Assembly: GCA_020026375.1 (NCBI GenBank)
Contig: JAHHQN010000012.1
Coordinates: 1-61,421 of the forward strand
Length of the DNA stretch: 61,421 nt
Direction of reading: 5' to 3'
DNA from: Alistipes sp.
GTDB taxonomy: Bacteria; Bacteroidota; Bacteroidia; Bacteroidales; Rikenellaceae
The position numbers and the translations under genes were made by a program. Every line of letters starts with the position of its first letter. Position 1 is the first letter of the stretch. Below are positions 8,340 through 17,300 of the stretch, piece after piece. The notes below the pieces were generated by a model, which did not search any database, was not told the DNA's origin, and saw nothing but the letters and a program-made list of their open reading frames with translations.

Positions 8340-11144
8340 ATGACCCCACTCTTAAACCGTTTCATCAAGACCCTCATAGCCACCGCCCTGCTTGCGGTGT
8401 TCAGCCCCCTTCAGGCACGGGAAAACCCGGCCGCGACACGGAACGACAAAATCCGTGTCACGGTGGAGGTGACCGACTCGCTGCATGCGCCACTGCCCTA
8501 CACCACCATCTCGTTCACCGATGCCGACGGCCACATCTTCGCGGCCGTGAGCGACAAGGAGGGCAGTACCCTCTTCTCGCTGCACGAGGGCAGCTATGTG
8601 ATGGCCGCCGAATATATCGGTTACAACACCTACCGCCGCGAGCTGCAACTCACGCAACACTCCCCCACCGTCTACCGCATCGTCCTGCACGAGAGTGCGG
8701 TGGCCATACGCGACGTGGTGGTCACGGCCTCGGAGACCAAAGGCACCACCAGTTCGTCGACCATCGACCGCAAGGCGATGGAACATCTCCAGCCGTCGAG
8801 TTTCGCCGACCTGCTGTCGCTGCTGCCCGGAGGCTCGGCCTCGAAACCCCTGCTCGGTTCGCCCAATACCATACACCTGCGCGAGACCGGCATCTCCAGC
8901 TCCGACTACGCCACCTCGGCACTCGGCACCTCGTTTGTCATCGACGGCGCACCCATCAGCACCGATGCCAACATGCAGTACATACCCGGCAGCGGCACCT
9001 TCGACTCCGAAATCAGCTACAACTACTTCGTCAATTCGGGTGTCGACATGCGCACCCTCTCCACCGACCAGATTGAGAGTGTGGAGATTGTGCGCGGCAT
9101 ACCGTCGGTGCAGTACGGCGACCTGACCAGCGGACTGGTGAAAATCAAACGCCGCAAGGGCGGGCACCAGCTCAACGCGCGCTTCAAGGCCGACATGGCC
9201 AGCAAACTCTTCTATGCGGGCAAGGGGTTCGAGATTCCGCGCCGCAACCTCACCGTCAATGTCGGCGCCGACCTGCTCGACGCCAAATCCGACCCCCGCA
9301 ACAAGCTGGAGAACTTCAAACGCGTGACCGGCTCGCTGCGCGTCGACAAGAAATGGGACAGCGACACACACCAGACCTCACTGGGTCTGCACCTCGACTA
9401 CACCGGCTCGTTCGACAACAAGAAGAAGGACCCCGAACTCAACAACCACAACATCGACGACTACAAGTCGCAGTACAACCGTCTGAACTGCGGCATCAAC
9501 TTCGAGTACCGCGCCAAAGGCGAGGGTTTCTTCCGTTCGCTGGAGAGCACCGCCTCGTTCGACTACTCGAAGGACCTCATCCGCCGCCGCCGTTTCGTCT
9601 CCATCAGCAAACCCATGGTCACCCCCGTGAACATGGAGGCCGGAGAGTTCGACGCCGTGCCGATCGAGGCCTCCTACACCGCCCGCATGACCGTCGACGG
9701 ACGTCCGCTGTCGGCCTTCGTGAAGTGGATGGCCTCGTTTGCCTTCTCCACCGCCCGCAGCCGCTCCTCGATCGTGGCCGGCGCCGACTGGTCGCTGGAC
9801 AAGAACCTGGGCCGCGGGCAGGTCTTCGACATGACGCGCCCCATCTTCTCGGGCGTGGCCGCGCGCCCCTATCCCTACAACAAGATCCCGGCACAGCACG
9901 ACCTGGGAATGTTCCTTGAGGACAACACCACCCTCACCATGGGACGCACCCACCTCGACATCATGGCCGGACTGAGAGTGCTCACGATGTTCAACATCGC
10001 ACGCAAATACGCCATGCACGGCGATTTCTGGTTCGATCCCCGTGTCAACCTGCGCCTGTCGCTTCCCGGCTTCACCATCGCCGGCCACGAGGTGACCACA
10101 GCCCTCTCCGGAGGCATGGGCTGGCACACCAAAAGCCCGACCATGAACCAGCTCTACCCCGCGCCCCGCTACTACGACTTCATGCAGCTCAACTACTTCC
10201 ACACCAATGCGGCGCTGCGCCGTTTCAACGTCCGCACCTACATCACCGACCCGACCAACTACCGGCTCATGCCGGCCCGCAACTTCAAGTGGGAGGTGCG
10301 CGGCGATGTCACCGTGGCCGGCAACCGGCTGTCGCTGACCTATTTCGAGGAGGATATGAAGTCGGGATTCCGCTCGGCTGCCACCTACCGCAAATACTCC
10401 TACAAGGCCTACGATTACAGCGGCATCGACGGCTCGCAGCTCATGGAACCGCCCTCGCTCGAGCAGATGCCCTACACCACGCAGAACGTGCTGCGTTCCT
10501 ACTCCGCGACCACCAACGGTAGCCGCACCTCCAAAAAGGGCGTCGAGTTCACCTTCTCGTCGCAGCGTATCGCCGCCCTGCGCACGCGCGTCACGATCAC
10601 GGGAGCATGGTTCCGCACCGAATACTCCAACAGCGAACCCATTCATTACAGCCCCTCGGTGCTCATCGACAACAAGGAGCTGGGCTATGTGGGTATCTAC
10701 GACGACGATTCGCACTACATCCGCGAAATCTGCAACACCAACTTCATGGTCGACACCGACCTGCCGCGCATCGGTCTGGGCTTCTCGCTCACCTTCCAGT
10801 GCCAGTGGCTCACACGCGACCTGAACACCCACCGCAGCAGTCGCCCGACACACTATCTCGACATCGACGGCAACCGTTTCCCCTTCACCGAGGCCTCGGA
10901 GCAGGACCCCTATCTGAAGTGGCTGGTCGTCCACTACAACGAGAAGTCGTTCCGCTGGCACAGCATTCCGTTTGCCATGACCACCAATCTCAAGGTCACC
11001 AAGCGGCTCTTTGGCGAGAAACTCTCGGCCGCCATGTTCATCACCCAGATGCTGAACTACACCCCCGACTACAAGGTCGAAGGGGTCACCGTGCGCCGCA
11101 GCGCAACCCCCTATTTCGGCATGGAATTAAACTTCAAGTTATAA
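8340..11144 (+). CDS. TonB-dependent receptor with carboxypeptidase-regulatory-like N-domain
   Basis: A 934-residue outer-membrane receptor. After a signal peptide (about 1-27) comes a CarboxypepD_reg-like beta-sandwich (about 33-105), then a plug domain (VVVTASETKG to about 265, with SVEIVRGIPSVQYGD), then a long barrel ending in the aromatic-terminated strand GMELNFKL. It imports a ligand into the periplasm using TonB energy. Unlike the SusC protein at 29030-32326 it has no SusD partner; the following genes encode a lipoprotein, another outer-membrane protein, a DUF4876-like lipoprotein and an ABC transporter. I start it at 8340 because 8289 lies inside the promoter. Its ligand is unknown. 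A metal, haem or siderophore-like ligand is as likely as a glycan. Confidence 0.9.
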   Translation: MTPLLNRFIKTLIATALLAVFSPLQARENPAATRNDKIRVTVEVTDSLHAPLPYTTISFTDADGHIFAAVSDKEGSTLFSLHEGSYVMAAEYIGYNTYRRELQLTQHSPTVYRIVLHESAVAIRDVVVTASETKGTTSSSTIDRKAMEHLQPSSFADLLSLLPGGSASKPLLGSPNTIHLRETGISSSDYATSALGTSFVIDGAPISTDANMQYIPGSGTFDSEISYNYFVNSGVDMRTLSTDQIESVEIVRGIPSVQYGDLTSGLVKIKRRKGGHQLNARFKADMASKLFYAGKGFEIPRRNLTVNVGADLLDAKSDPRNKLENFKRVTGSLRVDKKWDSDTHQTSLGLHLDYTGSFDNKKKDPELNNHNIDDYKSQYNRLNCGINFEYRAKGEGFFRSLESTASFDYSKDLIRRRRFVSISKPMVTPVNMEAGEFDAVPIEASYTARMTVDGRPLSAFVKWMASFAFSTARSRSSIVAGADWSLDKNLGRGQVFDMTRPIFSGVAARPYPYNKIPAQHDLGMFLEDNTTLTMGRTHLDIMAGLRVLTMFNIARKYAMHGDFWFDPRVNLRLSLPGFTIAGHEVTTALSGGMGWHTKSPTMNQLYPAPRYYDFMQLNYFHTNAALRRFNVRTYITDPTNYRLMPARNFKWEVRGDVTVAGNRLSLTYFEEDMKSGFRSAATYRKYSYKAYDYSGIDGSQLMEPPSLEQMPYTTQNVLRSYSATTNGSRTSKKGVEFTFSSQRIAALRTRVTITGAWFRTEYSNSEPIHYSPSVLIDNKELGYVGIYDDDSHYIREICNTNFMVDTDLPRIGLGFSLTFQCQWLTRDLNTHRSSRPTHYLDIDGNRFPFTEASEQDPYLKWLVVHYNEKSFRWHSIPFAMTTNLKVTKRLFGEKLSAAMFITQMLNYTPDYKVEGVTVRRSATPYFGMELNFKL

Positions 11145-11145
11145 T

Positions 11146-11526
11146 ATGAAAATGAGACTATTACTGCTGCTGATGGCCCTTCTGCCGCTGGCATGCGTCG
11201 AAAAGGATACCGAACCGCTGTTCACCCGTCTGACCCTCTCCGTCAGACCGCCCCAGGGGATAGAGATGCTCCGTTTCCAGGCCACGATGGTCTTCGAGAA
11301 CATCAACACCCGCCAGCGCATCTCCACCTCCGACTTCATCGACGGACAGCTTCGCATCCGTCTGCTCAAGGGGCTCTACCGCCTGAGCATCAACGAAGGC
11401 GGCGGCATGACCTACACCGACAGTGACGGACAACGCCACTTCGGCGAGGTGGTCGTCGACAACGCTCCGCTGACGCTGGTCGGCGACACGAGCGAGGCAA
11501 CCGTAGACCTGATTCTCAAAAACTGA
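11146..11526 (+). CDS. Small lipoprotein, 126 aa
   Basis: A short exported lipoprotein: hydrophobic segment LLLLLMALLPLAC with the lipobox Cys near residue 17, then a roughly 105-residue beta-rich domain (LTLSVRPPQGIEML, RLSINEGGGMTY, a closing ATVDLILKN). The ATG follows the receptor stop codon by one base, showing translational coupling. An in-frame ATG two codons later (11152) is equally possible. The repeated pattern of short strands suggests a single immunoglobulin- or fimbrillin-like sandwich. It probably sits on the outer membrane beside the receptor. I do not recognise a named family. Confidence 0.75.
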   Translation: MKMRLLLLLMALLPLACVEKDTEPLFTRLTLSVRPPQGIEMLRFQATMVFENINTRQRISTSDFIDGQLRIRLLKGLYRLSINEGGGMTYTDSDGQRHFGEVVVDNAPLTLVGDTSEATVDLILKN

Positions 11527-11533
11527 CACCGAC

Positions 11534-13108
11534 ATGAAAAAAACGATATATCTGTTGACGTCATTCCTCGCCGCCGCGAGCCTTCTCTGTCCGGCACAGG
11601 CCGCCGGAATGACGGCCGACACCACCTCGGCAGTCCCCCCACGCCCATCGGACAAGCAGCGCGGACTGTTTCAGGCACTCGAAGAGCAGTTCTCGCCACG
11701 GCGGCAGCTGCTCTCGCCACTCCACGCCCACCCGGCAGTACACGCCACGGCCCGGCGCCACGATTTCTCGCAGGCCGGTCTGGGCTACCGTCTCCGCCGC
11801 GATGACCAACCCGACCTCATGGCCACAGGCGACGGTATCGACTACGGATTCTTCGCGGCCGAATCGTTCCGAAGGCTCTCGCCGCACAGTACGGTGTGGG
11901 GAAAGGCCGGCTATCGGCGCGGCAGCGTCCGCAACGTGAAGTGGAACTCCTCGTCGGACCTCGAACTCATCTATCCCTACATCACGGCCGACTCGACAGG
12001 CGGTGACCTGACCTCGGAGCGCTACACCTTCGGCGGCGGCTACGGCCGCCAACACCGCAAGTGGACCTGGGCCCTGGGGGCCGACATCATCGCTTCACAC
12101 GAGTACCGCGACGTGGACCCCCGACCGCGCAACATCTCCACAGAGCTGTTGTTCAATGCCGGAGCCGGACTCCACACGGGCCGATACCTCACCGCCCTCT
12201 CGCTCAAGGTACAGGTATACAAGCAGCGCGGCGATGTGGATTTCTACAATCCGCTCGGTGTCAAGTCCGAGTACCATCTTTCGGGACTTGGCACCCATTT
12301 TTCGCGCTTTTCGGGTGTCGATGCCGGCAGCCACTATCGGGGCAGCGGCTACACGCTCGATGTCACCTTCACGCCGCGCGACGGAGGTGAGGGGTGGTTC
12401 GCCGCGGCAGGCTACGAACACCGCACGGTGGAGAAAATCCTCATCGCCTTCAACAACCTGCCCCTCCAGCACATCGACCCCCGAACGCTGACCGCACACA
12501 TCGGACACACCGCCGTCGGCAACCGTCTCCACTGGGGTGTGGGCGCCCACCTGCGTTACCACTACCGTCCCGGCACGGAGAGCATCGTGGGCGAGAAGAT
12601 ATCGAACATCTACGCCGTGGTCGGACATCTCAAGATGTATGAATATAGTTCCCTGTCGGCGCGCCTCGATGCCTACATCGGCCACCGCGACTCCCGCCGC
12701 GAGTGGAACATATCGCCCTGGGTCGACTACCGCCGACAGACCGAGGATTACCTCTACCCCTCGCAGAACCGTGAGGTGGGGCATCTGTCGGGAGGTGTCG
12801 ACGGCTCCTTCTCGCTGAAGCGGCCGCACATGTATCTGCGCTTCGAGGCCAGTGGCGGCTACCGCGCGGCCATGAACCCCCACCTGCTGCTTCCGGTGGC
12901 CGACCTCCACCCCTCGCTGGTGAAGATGGTGCGCCACGACTACCAACGCCTTCAGCTCGATGCCGTGCTGCTGCACTGCCATCTGAGAGCCGACCACACC
13001 CTGGGACGACGGCTCAACCTGTTTGCCGAGGCCGGCTACCACTTCCGCCGCTTCGCGGACAGCACCCTCAGCCATGCGGCCGAACTGCAGGTGGGAATCA
13101 CCTTCTAA
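11534..13108 (+). CDS. Outer-membrane beta-barrel protein (DUF6850-like)
   Basis: A 524-residue protein with a signal peptide (about 1-23, ending CPAQAAG) and then alternating amphipathic strands. The pattern of Gly- and aromatic-rich strands (SKVWGKAGYRRGS-like segments, YTFGGGYGRQHRKWTWALGA, LSARLDAYIGHRDSRREWN) and a terminal strand AAELQVGITF indicates an outer-membrane barrel. It resembles the family called DUF6850, which I know as a companion of TonB receptors and DUF4876 lipoproteins in Bacteroidales. It starts 7 bp after the small lipoprotein gene and lies 43 bp before the DUF4876-like gene. No enzymatic motif is seen. It may form a second pore or a partner for the receptor. Confidence 0.78.
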   Translation: MKKTIYLLTSFLAAASLLCPAQAAGMTADTTSAVPPRPSDKQRGLFQALEEQFSPRRQLLSPLHAHPAVHATARRHDFSQAGLGYRLRRDDQPDLMATGDGIDYGFFAAESFRRLSPHSTVWGKAGYRRGSVRNVKWNSSSDLELIYPYITADSTGGDLTSERYTFGGGYGRQHRKWTWALGADIIASHEYRDVDPRPRNISTELLFNAGAGLHTGRYLTALSLKVQVYKQRGDVDFYNPLGVKSEYHLSGLGTHFSRFSGVDAGSHYRGSGYTLDVTFTPRDGGEGWFAAAGYEHRTVEKILIAFNNLPLQHIDPRTLTAHIGHTAVGNRLHWGVGAHLRYHYRPGTESIVGEKISNIYAVVGHLKMYEYSSLSARLDAYIGHRDSRREWNISPWVDYRRQTEDYLYPSQNREVGHLSGGVDGSFSLKRPHMYLRFEASGGYRAAMNPHLLLPVADLHPSLVKMVRHDYQRLQLDAVLLHCHLRADHTLGRRLNLFAEAGYHFRRFADSTLSHAAELQVGITF

Positions 13109-13151
13109 ACAAACTACACGAAATAGAAATTTTCAACTAAACAAAAAAATC

Positions 13152-14396
13152 ATGATGACAAAATTCTTCAAATTCTTCATTGCCGCAACACTGCTGATGT
13201 TTGCGGCCTGCAGCGACGACAACAACGAAGTTCCCCCTGCAAAGACTTCGCTCACCCTCCACATCAACATGCCCATCAGCGTGGAGCAGCCCCAGCTCAA
13301 GCAACTCGACGCGGTATTCACCGAGGTCACCAGCGGCCAGACCACCCACGCCAAGGAGTTCACGGCCGCAGGCGAAGGCAGCTACACCCTCACCACCCCC
13401 CTCAAGGCCGGCACCTACAATCTGGCGGTGAACGGCGTAGTGAGCTACACCCTCAACGGCGCCACACAGGAGAGCTACATCGAGTCTTCGCGTGAAGGCA
13501 TCACCGTCACCGAGGGACAGACCAACGAAGTACGCATCGAGAGCAGCATCTCGACCCTCTCGTCCGACGACTTCGTCATCGAGGAGATTTTCTTCACCGG
13601 CACACTCACTCCCGAAGGCAAGCAGTATTATGGTGACCAGTATGTCAAAATCACCAACAACACCGACCGCACCCTCTATGCCGACGGTCTGATTCTCATG
13701 GATTCGGAGTTCCTCACCGTGTCGAAATACGACTACACGCCCAATATCATGAACGAGTATTTCACCATCAGCAACACCCTCATCATTCCTGGTTCGGGCA
13801 AGGAGTATCCCGTGGCTCCCGGCGAATCGATTGTCATTGCCGACACAGCCGTCGACCATCGCGAATACAACTCCCGTTCGATGGACCTCTCGAAGGCCGA
13901 TTTCGAGTACTACAATCCGCGCGACGATGAGGATATCGACAATCCCGACGTTCCCAACATGATCTCCTCGTCGCTGGGTGAGGACATGATGTGGACCTTC
14001 CACAACCGCGGCTTCAAGTCCTACGCCATCGGCCGCTTCGGCGAGGGTGTCACCGCAGAGTCGTTCGCACGCGACAACTTCTACACCGCCGAGTATAAGA
14101 TGGTCGTTCCCGACTACGGCACCTTCCCCATGAGCACCGACGCATGGAAGTTCCCCAACGCATGGATTACCGACGCCGTGAACCTCAGCATCGAGGAGCT
14201 GTTCGCATGGATTGTCACCTCGCCCACCCTCGACTCGGGCTGGAGCTACTGCGGTAAAGTCGACCGCGACCAGACCCGCTACGGCAAGAGCGTTATCCGC
14301 AAGCGTGTGAACATGGCCGACGGCCGCACCCTGCTCAAGGACACCAACAATTCGACGGTGGACTTCGCTCCCGAATCGACCCCCTCACTCATGTAG
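13152..14396 (+). CDS. DUF4876-like lipoprotein
   Basis: A 414-residue surface or periplasmic lipoprotein. The signal segment FFKFFIAATLLMFAAC puts the lipidated Cys at about residue 19. A first beta-sandwich (about 32-135) is followed by a larger domain from about 145 (DDFVIEEIFFTGT) that contains YYGDQYVKITNNTDRTLYAD, SVIRKRV and a Pro/Ser-rich end. This arrangement fits the DUF4876 family. I begin it at the ATG at 13152 after an A-rich leader; the frame stays open upstream into the preceding gene, but that part overlaps a real coding sequence. It sits between an outer-membrane protein and an ABC ATPase 7 bp downstream, so it belongs to the same system. Function is unknown; ligand capture for the receptor is a fair guess. 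Confidence 0.8.
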   Translation: MMTKFFKFFIAATLLMFAACSDDNNEVPPAKTSLTLHINMPISVEQPQLKQLDAVFTEVTSGQTTHAKEFTAAGEGSYTLTTPLKAGTYNLAVNGVVSYTLNGATQESYIESSREGITVTEGQTNEVRIESSISTLSSDDFVIEEIFFTGTLTPEGKQYYGDQYVKITNNTDRTLYADGLILMDSEFLTVSKYDYTPNIMNEYFTISNTLIIPGSGKEYPVAPGESIVIADTAVDHREYNSRSMDLSKADFEYYNPRDDEDIDNPDVPNMISSSLGEDMMWTFHNRGFKSYAIGRFGEGVTAESFARDNFYTAEYKMVVPDYGTFPMSTDAWKFPNAWITDAVNLSIEELFAWIVTSPTLDSGWSYCGKVDRDQTRYGKSVIRKRVNMADGRTLLKDTNNSTVDFAPESTPSLM

Positions 14397-14403
14397 CAGG
14401 CTC

Positions 14404-15288
14404 ATGAACGACAACGTCATCGAATGCCGTCACCTGACCCACTACTATGGGAAGCGGCTCATCTACCGCGATTTGAATTTTAATGTACCAAGAGGCCGAA
14501 TACTCGGCCTCTTGGGCAAAAATGGCACCGGCAAAACCACCACCATCAATATCCTGAGCGGTTATCTCCGCCCCCGGGAGGGGCAGTGCCGCATCTTCGG
14601 CGAAGAGCTGCACCGTCTCACTCCGCAGACCCGACAGCGGATAGCCCTGCTCATCGAGGGACATGTGCAGTATTCCTACATGACCATCGAGGAAATCGAG
14701 CGTTTCTACGCTCCGTTCTACCCCCGATGGAACCGCGACGCCTACTACGGACTGATGGAAAAACTGCATGTCGCCCCCCGACAACGCATCTCGCGCATGT
14801 CGTGCGGCCAGCAGTCGCAGGTGGCCCTCGGTCTGATTCTGGCACAGGACGCCGAGCTGCTCATTCTCGACGACTTCTCGATGGGTCTCGACCCCGGCTA
14901 CCGCCGTCTGTTCGTGGAGTATCTGCGCGACTATACCCGTGCGGAGGACAAGACCGTGTTCCTGACCTCCCACATCATTCAGGACATGGAGAAACTCATC
15001 GACGACTGCATCATCATGGACTACGGCCGCATCATGGTGCAAATGCCCGTGGGCGAGCTGCTCTCCACGTTCGGCCGCTACACGTTCTCTACACCGCTGC
15101 CGTCGCTGCCCGACCTCGAGGGCTGCCACCATGCACAGGTGAGCCGCGGAGGAGGCGAACTTTTCTCGTTCGAATCGCCCGACACGGTGGCCGCCACCCT
15201 CCAACACGCAGGCGTACCCTTCGAAGGACTCTCACGCGAGGCACTCAACCTCGAAGATGCCTTCATCGGTCTGACCGGAAAATATTGA
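14404..15288 (+). CDS. ABC transporter ATP-binding protein with unusual Walker B
   Basis: A 294-residue ABC ATPase of the ABC-2 export type. Walker A is GKNGTGKT (38-45). The signature is MSCGQQSQ (132-139) in place of LSGGQ. Walker B LLILD (152-156) is followed by Asp157 where the catalytic Glu is normally found, then SMGLDP. The switch His is in LTSH (190). A C-terminal extension of about 85 residues follows the core. It would power the permease encoded 5 bp downstream. The Glu-to-Asp change and altered signature suggest slow turnover or a regulated ATPase, though Asp can sometimes support hydrolysis. It follows the DUF4876-like gene by 7 bp. The transported substrate is unknown. Confidence 0.9.
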   Translation: MNDNVIECRHLTHYYGKRLIYRDLNFNVPRGRILGLLGKNGTGKTTTINILSGYLRPREGQCRIFGEELHRLTPQTRQRIALLIEGHVQYSYMTIEEIERFYAPFYPRWNRDAYYGLMEKLHVAPRQRISRMSCGQQSQVALGLILAQDAELLILDDFSMGLDPGYRRLFVEYLRDYTRAEDKTVFLTSHIIQDMEKLIDDCIIMDYGRIMVQMPVGELLSTFGRYTFSTPLPSLPDLEGCHHAQVSRGGGELFSFESPDTVAATLQHAGVPFEGLSREALNLEDAFIGLTGKY

Positions 15289-15293
15289 CAACC

Positions 15294-15965
15294 ATGGAAA
15301 AAGCCATTTTCTACAAGGAGTGGATCAAGATGCGCTCCCTGCTGCCGGTGATGGGCATCGCCCTCATCGGCGTAACGCTCTACGCCCTGCTGCGCATCGA
15401 CCGCGCCGTCACCCTCAACGGAGCCCCCCACCTGTGGCAGGTGATGCTCGACAAGGAGGTGGTGTTCATCGAGATGCTGCGCTTCATACCGCTCATCGCC
15501 GGCCTGCTGCTCTCGCTGACCCAGTTCATACCCGAAATGCAGCACAAACGGCTGAAGCTGACCCTCCACCTCCCCTATCCCCGTCACCGCATGATTCTGC
15601 TCATGGCGGCCATCGGTCTGGGAATACTCACCCTGCTGTTCGCCGTTCAGGGCGTGGTGCTGTGGAGCTATCTCCACCGTCTGCTGGCCCCCGAGCTCAC
15701 CTCACGCGCCCTGCTCACCGCCCTGCCGTGGTGGCTGGCCGGACTGACACTCTACATGCTCTGTGCATGGATCTGTGTGGAACCCACGCGTTACCGCCGC
15801 GGCATCTACATCGTCATGACGCTGGGCGTGTGCCGCATGTTCTACCTCAGCGATGTTCCCCAGTCCTACGACGGCATGCTGCTCTGGCTGGCGGTGCTGC
15901 TCGCCGGCGTATTCTTCCTGCCCCTGCTGTCGGTGCGCCGCTTCAAGGAGGGGTGTCAGGATTAA
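15294..15965 (+). CDS. ABC-2-type permease, 223 aa
   Basis: A 223-residue inner-membrane protein with about six hydrophobic segments (near 20-36, 66-82, 102-125, 140-157, 168-182 and 192-210). It opens with MEKAIFYKEWIKMR, a pattern typical of ABC-2 permeases whose N-terminal amphipathic helix precedes the first membrane span. The short cytosolic segment EMQHKRLKLTLHLPYPRH near 88-105 resembles the coupling region of these proteins. The start at 15294 follows the ATPase stop by 5 bp. It pairs with the preceding ATPase. Its direction (export or use of ATP to drive an envelope process) is not decided by sequence. Confidence 0.85.
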   Translation: MEKAIFYKEWIKMRSLLPVMGIALIGVTLYALLRIDRAVTLNGAPHLWQVMLDKEVVFIEMLRFIPLIAGLLLSLTQFIPEMQHKRLKLTLHLPYPRHRMILLMAAIGLGILTLLFAVQGVVLWSYLHRLLAPELTSRALLTALPWWLAGLTLYMLCAWICVEPTRYRRGIYIVMTLGVCRMFYLSDVPQSYDGMLLWLAVLLAGVFFLPLLSVRRFKEGCQD

Positions 15966-15986
15966 CCGCAAAACCGATTTACACCC

Positions 15987-17207
15987 ATGATTAAGATTAT
16001 AAAAACCGGAGTCGTCGTACTGGCCTGCTGTCTGTTGTCGTGGCTGCTGCCCTGGCTGCTGGCCTTCATGACCGCCTCACCCTCGTGGCGGCCCTTCACC
16101 CTTTACAGCTGCATCGTCCACTCGTTCGCACAACTCGACTACGACCGCCACGGCAATGTGTTCGGCCGCGACTTCAACGGCAACATCTACACCGAACGGC
16201 AGATTGACAGTATCCTGCCCATGTTCTACCACCGTCAGTTGGCTGCCGAGGGGCGTTTCCCCGCGATGATCGAGGGGGTGAAGCTGACGCCGCAGGACGC
16301 CGAACGTTCGGGATTCATCTTCCGCACGACCCCCTCGGAGGTCAACCGTCCAAGAACGGGACTCCATCAGATACTCGAGTCGAATCCCCGACGTCTGGAG
16401 TTCGAATCCCCCACCGATGTGTTCCGCATTACCGACCACGGCATGGAGTTCGTCGACATGGCCACCAACACGGTCAACGCCGACAAGAGCCGACGCTTCA
16501 CCTCGGCCTTGCAGGAGGAGGGCTTCCGCTTTCCGGCACGGCTGGTGTCGGGCAACGCCTCCACACAGAAGGAGTATGACAACGGCTATCTGCTCGTCGA
16601 CCACAGCGGCCGGCTCTTCCACCTGTTGCAGGTCGACGGCCGCCCTTGTGTCCGCCACGTCGCTCTTCCCGACTCGCTGGAAATCACCCACATCTTCGTC
16701 ACCGAATTTTCCGACCGCCGTCATCTGGCCTTCCTCAGTGACAGCCGCCACAGGCTCCATGCCCTGCGTGCCGACGACTATTCGCTGCACGAGGTGGCCG
16801 TCGGACGATTCGATGCCGCCAACGACGCACTGATGATTATCGGCGACATGTTCTATTGGACGGTCACCCTCCAGCGCGACCACGACGAGCGGCTGATGGC
16901 CGTCAACGCGCGTGACTACTCGCTGGTGGATTTCTACACGCCGCCCGCCGAGACCTCCCCGTCCGAGCGTGTCGCGAAATATCTGTTCCCGACGGCGCTC
17001 TCCTTCACATCGATGAAAGATGCCTTCGTGCAGCCACGTCTTGCGCCCTACTCGCCCCACGCGTTGTGGCTGGGAGCCGTGCTGGCCGTCGTCTATCTCC
17101 TCGTCCACCGCCGTCGGCCGGCCGTACATGTGCTGCCGGCTGTGGCCGTTCTACTGCTGGGAGTCTATGCGTTCCTGCCCCTGCTGCTATTGGGACACCA
17201 TCGATAA
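15987..17207 (+). CDS. DUF4857-like membrane protein
   Basis: A 406-residue protein with one N-terminal membrane segment (about 7-30), a periplasmic domain of about 320 residues and two C-terminal membrane segments (about 355-374 and 379-402). The middle domain includes repeated strand-like units containing DHSGRLFHLLQVDGRP and SDSRHRLHALRADDYSLH, suggesting a propeller or beta-rich receptor. I assign it to DUF4857, a family I know next to ABC-2 genes in Bacteroidales. It is the last gene of the cluster, 21 bp after the permease, and is closed by the hairpin at 17230-17266. It may be an accessory subunit or sensor for the transporter. Confidence 0.75.
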   Translation: MIKIIKTGVVVLACCLLSWLLPWLLAFMTASPSWRPFTLYSCIVHSFAQLDYDRHGNVFGRDFNGNIYTERQIDSILPMFYHRQLAAEGRFPAMIEGVKLTPQDAERSGFIFRTTPSEVNRPRTGLHQILESNPRRLEFESPTDVFRITDHGMEFVDMATNTVNADKSRRFTSALQEEGFRFPARLVSGNASTQKEYDNGYLLVDHSGRLFHLLQVDGRPCVRHVALPDSLEITHIFVTEFSDRRHLAFLSDSRHRLHALRADDYSLHEVAVGRFDAANDALMIIGDMFYWTVTLQRDHDERLMAVNARDYSLVDFYTPPAETSPSERVAKYLFPTALSFTSMKDAFVQPRLAPYSPHALWLGAVLAVVYLLVHRRRPAVHVLPAVAVLLLGVYAFLPLLLLGHHR

Positions 17208-17223
17208 GCCGTCCGGCCCCCCG

Positions 17224-17266
17224 AAAAAAATCACCCCCGACCGTATTCCTTGCGGTCGGGGGTGAT
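17224..17266. terminator. Terminator shared by convergent genes
   Basis: Perfect 14-bp stem (17230-17243 with 17253-17266), 9-base loop. The T run is on the minus strand (A run at 17224-17230), so it mainly ends the minus-strand lipoprotein gene, and also separates it from the plus-strand cluster. Confidence 0.85.
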
Positions 17267-17300
17267 GTGTATATGGGACTTGTCGCGTCCCTCCTGAAGG

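Noticed and set aside
9378..10961. 527-codon minus-strand frame inside the TonB receptor gene
   Set aside because: No domain, Gly/Val/Arg-rich shadow of a well-supported receptor on the plus strand.
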